In this document: positions 4,649 through 6,249 of the stretch, piece after piece
Layout: the number at the start of each line of letters is the position of its first letter
Position numbering within the stretch: position 1 is the stretch's first letter
Source of the DNA: Methanoregula sp.
GTDB lineage: Archaea; Halobacteriota; Methanomicrobia; Methanomicrobiales; Methanospirillaceae
Reading direction: 5' to 3'
DNA: 6,249 nt
NCBI GenBank assembly: GCA_028705545.1
Contig: JAQWDG010000110.1
Coordinates: forward strand, 1-6,249
Notes under the pieces: model-generated
Database searches by the model: none
What the model saw: only the letters and a program-made list of their open reading frames with translations
What the model was told of the DNA's origin: nothing
Position numbers and translations under genes: made by a program

Positions 4649-5509
4649 CTATTTGGTTGAGCGTTTTTGATGGGATTTTCTTCCGATCTTGTTTGTGTTT
4701 TCCCCTGTTTTCTCCGCACTGCCGGTAATTTCACGCGCTTCTTCAATCATCTGGGAGAACAATCGGTTCTGAACGCAGGTGATGAAGGGGAGCGTGATGA
4801 TAACCGCCATTCGTTTCCCGTTCTGTGAGTAGATAAGCATTGATTCCCGGTCATCAGCAATAAGAATGCACTCGAGTTTGAAGAGTGCACCCTCCCGGTG
4901 AATAGGAGCTGAGAATATTTTCTCAAAAACAGCCACTCCGAAAAAATCGCGATGGGTCCCGGCTTCAAAGTACCTGATACCCTCCCGTGGAACGATCCCA
5001 TCCGCACCCCCTTCGGGGAACAGGATTTTTACCGCCCGATCCTTCGCGATGAACGTGACCGGCTCCTGGAATTTGGCCAGAGTCTCCGGGTTAAAACAGA
5101 GAACAATCAGCTCGCTGGTAACGTCTTCAACCAGCATCTCAAGATTCCGCTGGATGGTCCAGTCGGAATGGACATACCAGATCGGTGAATAATCCTGCTG
5201 GGCGTCCACTGACAGCGCCTCCAGGGTCTTCACACTTTCCGAGGCAGCGGTATCAAGATCTTTTTTCAGGAAGGAGACGACGATATCCGGGCGGACGGCA
5301 CGGTACATGAGCGGGCTCCCCTGCCGTATCTCAATGAATCCTTTTTCATCGAGTGCATGGAGAACATCATATACCCGTGGGCGCGGGACTCCACTGGCTT
5401 CATGGATCCTGCGGACATTGGTTTCACCCAGTCCGACAAGGGCGACATAGATCTTGGCTTCATATTCTTTGAGTCCCAGTCGGGCAAGATTTTCAATTGC
5501 TGAATCCAT
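4649..5509 (-). CDS. TrmB-family transcriptional regulator
   Basis: The 286-aa protein has an N-terminal winged helix-turn-helix (about residues 7-75: LGLKEYEAKIYVALVGLG, the recognition region …ASGVPRPRVYDVLHALDEKGFI, then a wing ending PLMYRAV). A long helix (about 76-105) links it to a C-terminal effector/dimerisation domain (about 108-265) with alternating beta strands. The tail is charged and probably disordered. TrmB proteins are archaeal sensors, often of sugars or metabolites; the ligand here cannot be told. The gene heads the operon with the siroheme protein and cupin and is divergent from the SnoaL-like gene, so autoregulation and control of both directions is likely. No Shine-Dalgarno site precedes the ATG, and the A/T box lies about 28 bases upstream, which suggests a leaderless mRNA. 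Confidence 0.92.
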   Translation of the reverse strand: MDSAIENLARLGLKEYEAKIYVALVGLGETNVRRIHEASGVPRPRVYDVLHALDEKGFIEIRQGSPLMYRAVRPDIVVSFLKKDLDTAASESVKTLEALSVDAQQDYSPIWYVHSDWTIQRNLEMLVEDVTSELIVLCFNPETLAKFQEPVTFIAKDRAVKILFPEGGADGIVPREGIRYFEAGTHRDFFGVAVFEKIFSAPIHREGALFKLECILIADDRESMLIYSQNGKRMAVIITLPFITCVQNRLFSQMIEEAREITGSAEKTGENTNKIGRKSHQKRSTK

Positions 5510-5516
5510 TTGTTAC

Positions 5517-5534
5517 TTTGTTAGGGACAACAAA
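5517..5534. promoter_or_regulatory. Inverted-repeat operator candidate, TTTGTT-N6-AACAAA
   Basis: A perfect six-base inverted repeat with a six-base spacer (AGGGAC) lies between the A/T box and the start of the trmB-like gene. A direct copy of TTTGTTA at 5509-5515 adds a third half-site on the left. A dimer bound here would cover the minus-strand transcription start and the edge of the shared A/T box. The TrmB protein is the natural candidate; this is inference. Confidence 0.5.
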
Positions 5535-5543
5535 ATTAAATAG
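5532..5543. promoter_or_regulatory. Shared divergent A/T box (TATA region) for both operons
   Basis: AAAATTAAATAG (CTATTTAATTTT on the other strand) is centred about 27 bases before the plus-strand ATG at 5564 and about 28 bases before the minus-strand ATG at 5509. Archaeal TATA boxes sit roughly 25-27 bases before the transcription start. One box could therefore place RNA starts at or next to both start codons. Confidence 0.5.
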
Positions 5544-5563
5544 TTATCTGCCAAGCGTACTGC

Positions 5564-5998
5564 ATGACTCAGACACCGGCAGAGAAAACAAATATCGCCA
5601 TCGTCCGGAAATTTTTCGAAGTGGGACCGTCAAAAGGAGACCTTGCGGCAGCCGGCGCATTGCTCCATCCCGGATTTTCCCTGCACACGCCATTGCCAAC
5701 ACCTGGGCCCGGGGTTGAGGCAATGAAGAATGTCATCGTGACCTGCCGTGCTGCGTTCCACGATCTGAATGTGACGGTCGATGATATCATGGCGGTGGAG
5801 GACAGGGTAACTGCCCGCTTCACGGCCCGGGGAATCCATAAGGGAGAATTCATGGGCCTCCCACCCACCGGAAAAGCGATCACGATGACCGGCATAGAAA
5901 TTTTCCGTATAAAGGACGGAAAAATCGTTGAGCTGTGGGGTGAGGTAAACCTGATGGGGCTGATGCAGCAGCTCGGCATTTTGCCGGCCCCGGCATAA
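5564..5998 (+). CDS. SnoaL-like / ester-cyclase-type protein
   Basis: The 144-aa protein has the fold signature of the NTF2-like superfamily. An N-terminal helix holds NIAIVRKFFEVG, then …LLHPGFSLHTPLPTPGPG (34-50), then a helix with the usual spacing before AAFHDLNVTVDDIMAVEDRVTARFTARG (63-90). Next come GEFMGLPPTGK (94-104) and the ending IEIFRIKDGKIVELWGEVN…GLMQQLG. This is closest to the SnoaL-like polyketide-cyclase/ester-cyclase family. Many members are of unknown function and there is no sign of polyketide synthesis here, so the substrate is open. It is cytoplasmic, with no signal peptide. No ribosome binding site precedes the ATG, which fits a leaderless transcript from the A/T box at 5532-5543. 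It is divergent from the TrmB-type regulator. Confidence 0.9.
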   Translation: MTQTPAEKTNIAIVRKFFEVGPSKGDLAAAGALLHPGFSLHTPLPTPGPGVEAMKNVIVTCRAAFHDLNVTVDDIMAVEDRVTARFTARGIHKGEFMGLPPTGKAITMTGIEIFRIKDGKIVELWGEVNLMGLMQQLGILPAPA

Positions 5999-6012
5999 TC
6001 AAGGCGCAATAA

Positions 6013-6018
6013 AGGAGG
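6013..6018 (+). promoter_or_regulatory. Strong Shine-Dalgarno site
   Basis: AGGAGG lies nine bases before the ATG at 6028 and fixes that start. It contrasts with the upstream SnoaL-like gene, which has none, as expected for a leaderless first gene followed by an internal operon gene. Confidence 0.8.
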
Positions 6019-6027
6019 AATACTGTC

Positions 6028-6249
6028 ATGGTCTTTGATCAGATTCCAAAAGCTGCAGGCTTTATCTACGCGCTCGTGATGATCTTTGTTATAGCATATC
6101 TCTGGTATTCCGGGCGATGGCAACAGAAGCTTGGCTGGCTGGTCCTCGTTGTTTCTGCGGCACTGGGTTTTCTCATTTTCGCTCCGGTAGCACCCTGGCA
6201 ATTCCAGCAGCTTGTGCTGCGGGATGTACAAGGTCTGGGAGCTCCGCTC
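6028..6249 (+). CDS. Membrane protein, N-terminal part (cut by window end)
   Basis: The first 74 codons are present. They give a short N-terminus (MVFDQIPKAAG), a membrane helix at about 12-25 (FIYALVMIFVIAYL), a short charged link (YSGRWQQKLG), and a second helix at about 36-54 (WLVLVVSAALGFLIFAPVA). After that comes …QQLVLRDVQGLGAPL before the sequence ends. The pattern resembles the start of polytopic membrane 4Fe-4S proteins of the NapH type found in methanogens, but no cysteine motif is inside the window, so this is a guess. The gene follows the SnoaL-like gene by 29 bases with a strong Shine-Dalgarno site, so the two probably share a transcript. A membrane redox partner for the siroheme protein would fit, but cannot be shown here. 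Confidence 0.8.
   Translation, partial: MVFDQIPKAAGFIYALVMIFVIAYLWYSGRWQQKLGWLVLVVSAALGFLIFAPVAPWQFQQLVLRDVQGLGAPL

Noticed and set aside
4047..4670. 207-aa plus-strand open frame opposite the siroheme protein gene
   Set aside because: It is antisense to a well-supported gene with a complete cluster motif, and the protein looks like no known family.
5569..6231. 220-aa minus-strand open frame opposite the SnoaL-like gene
   Set aside because: It is antisense to a recognisable gene and to the start of a membrane protein with a strong Shine-Dalgarno site.

Overview
The window most likely comes from a methanogenic archaeon, probably of the Methanomicrobiales (a Methanoregula- or Methanosphaerula-like genome). 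This is an inference from several signs: a TrmB-type regulator, a short siroheme/4Fe-4S sulfite/nitrite reductase-like protein of the kind common in methanogens, TATA-type promoters about 27 bases before start codons, GGTGA-type Shine-Dalgarno sites, and two genes that look leaderless. No rRNA, tRNA, CRISPR array or recognisable transposase is present.

Left part (1-3600). After an AT-rich stretch with no convincing gene (1-365), a GC-rich noncoding segment starts at about 366. It reappears, inverted and diverged, on the far side, ending at 3589. The two arms (about 366-1030 and 2930-3589) point towards each other. They share a perfectly identical 67-base core, several conserved hairpins, and at least one stem in which both sides changed together. 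Between the arms sits a minus-strand operon of three genes joined by two ATGA stop/start overlaps: a hypothetical protein of about 126 aa, an ArdC-like antirestriction protein (ssDNA-binding N-domain plus an HExxH zincin), and an 88-aa helical protein. The 3.2-kb block looks like an acquired cassette bounded by structured repeats. The repeats may be ends of an undescribed mobile element or two copies of a structured RNA/DNA repeat family.

Right part (3601-6249). A second minus-strand operon encodes a TrmB-family regulator, a siroheme/4Fe-4S reductase-like protein and a small cupin. The right repeat arm begins only 11 bases after the cupin stop, so read-through from this operon would transcribe it. 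Divergent from the regulator are a SnoaL-like/ester-cyclase-type protein and, in the same direction, the start of a two-helix membrane protein cut by the window edge. The 54-base divergent region holds one A/T box almost equidistant from both start codons and a TTTGTT-N6-AACAAA inverted repeat. This suggests one compact switch, probably bound by the TrmB protein, controlling both directions. The plus-strand pair and the siroheme protein may share a redox or stress role, but the substrates cannot be read from the sequence.
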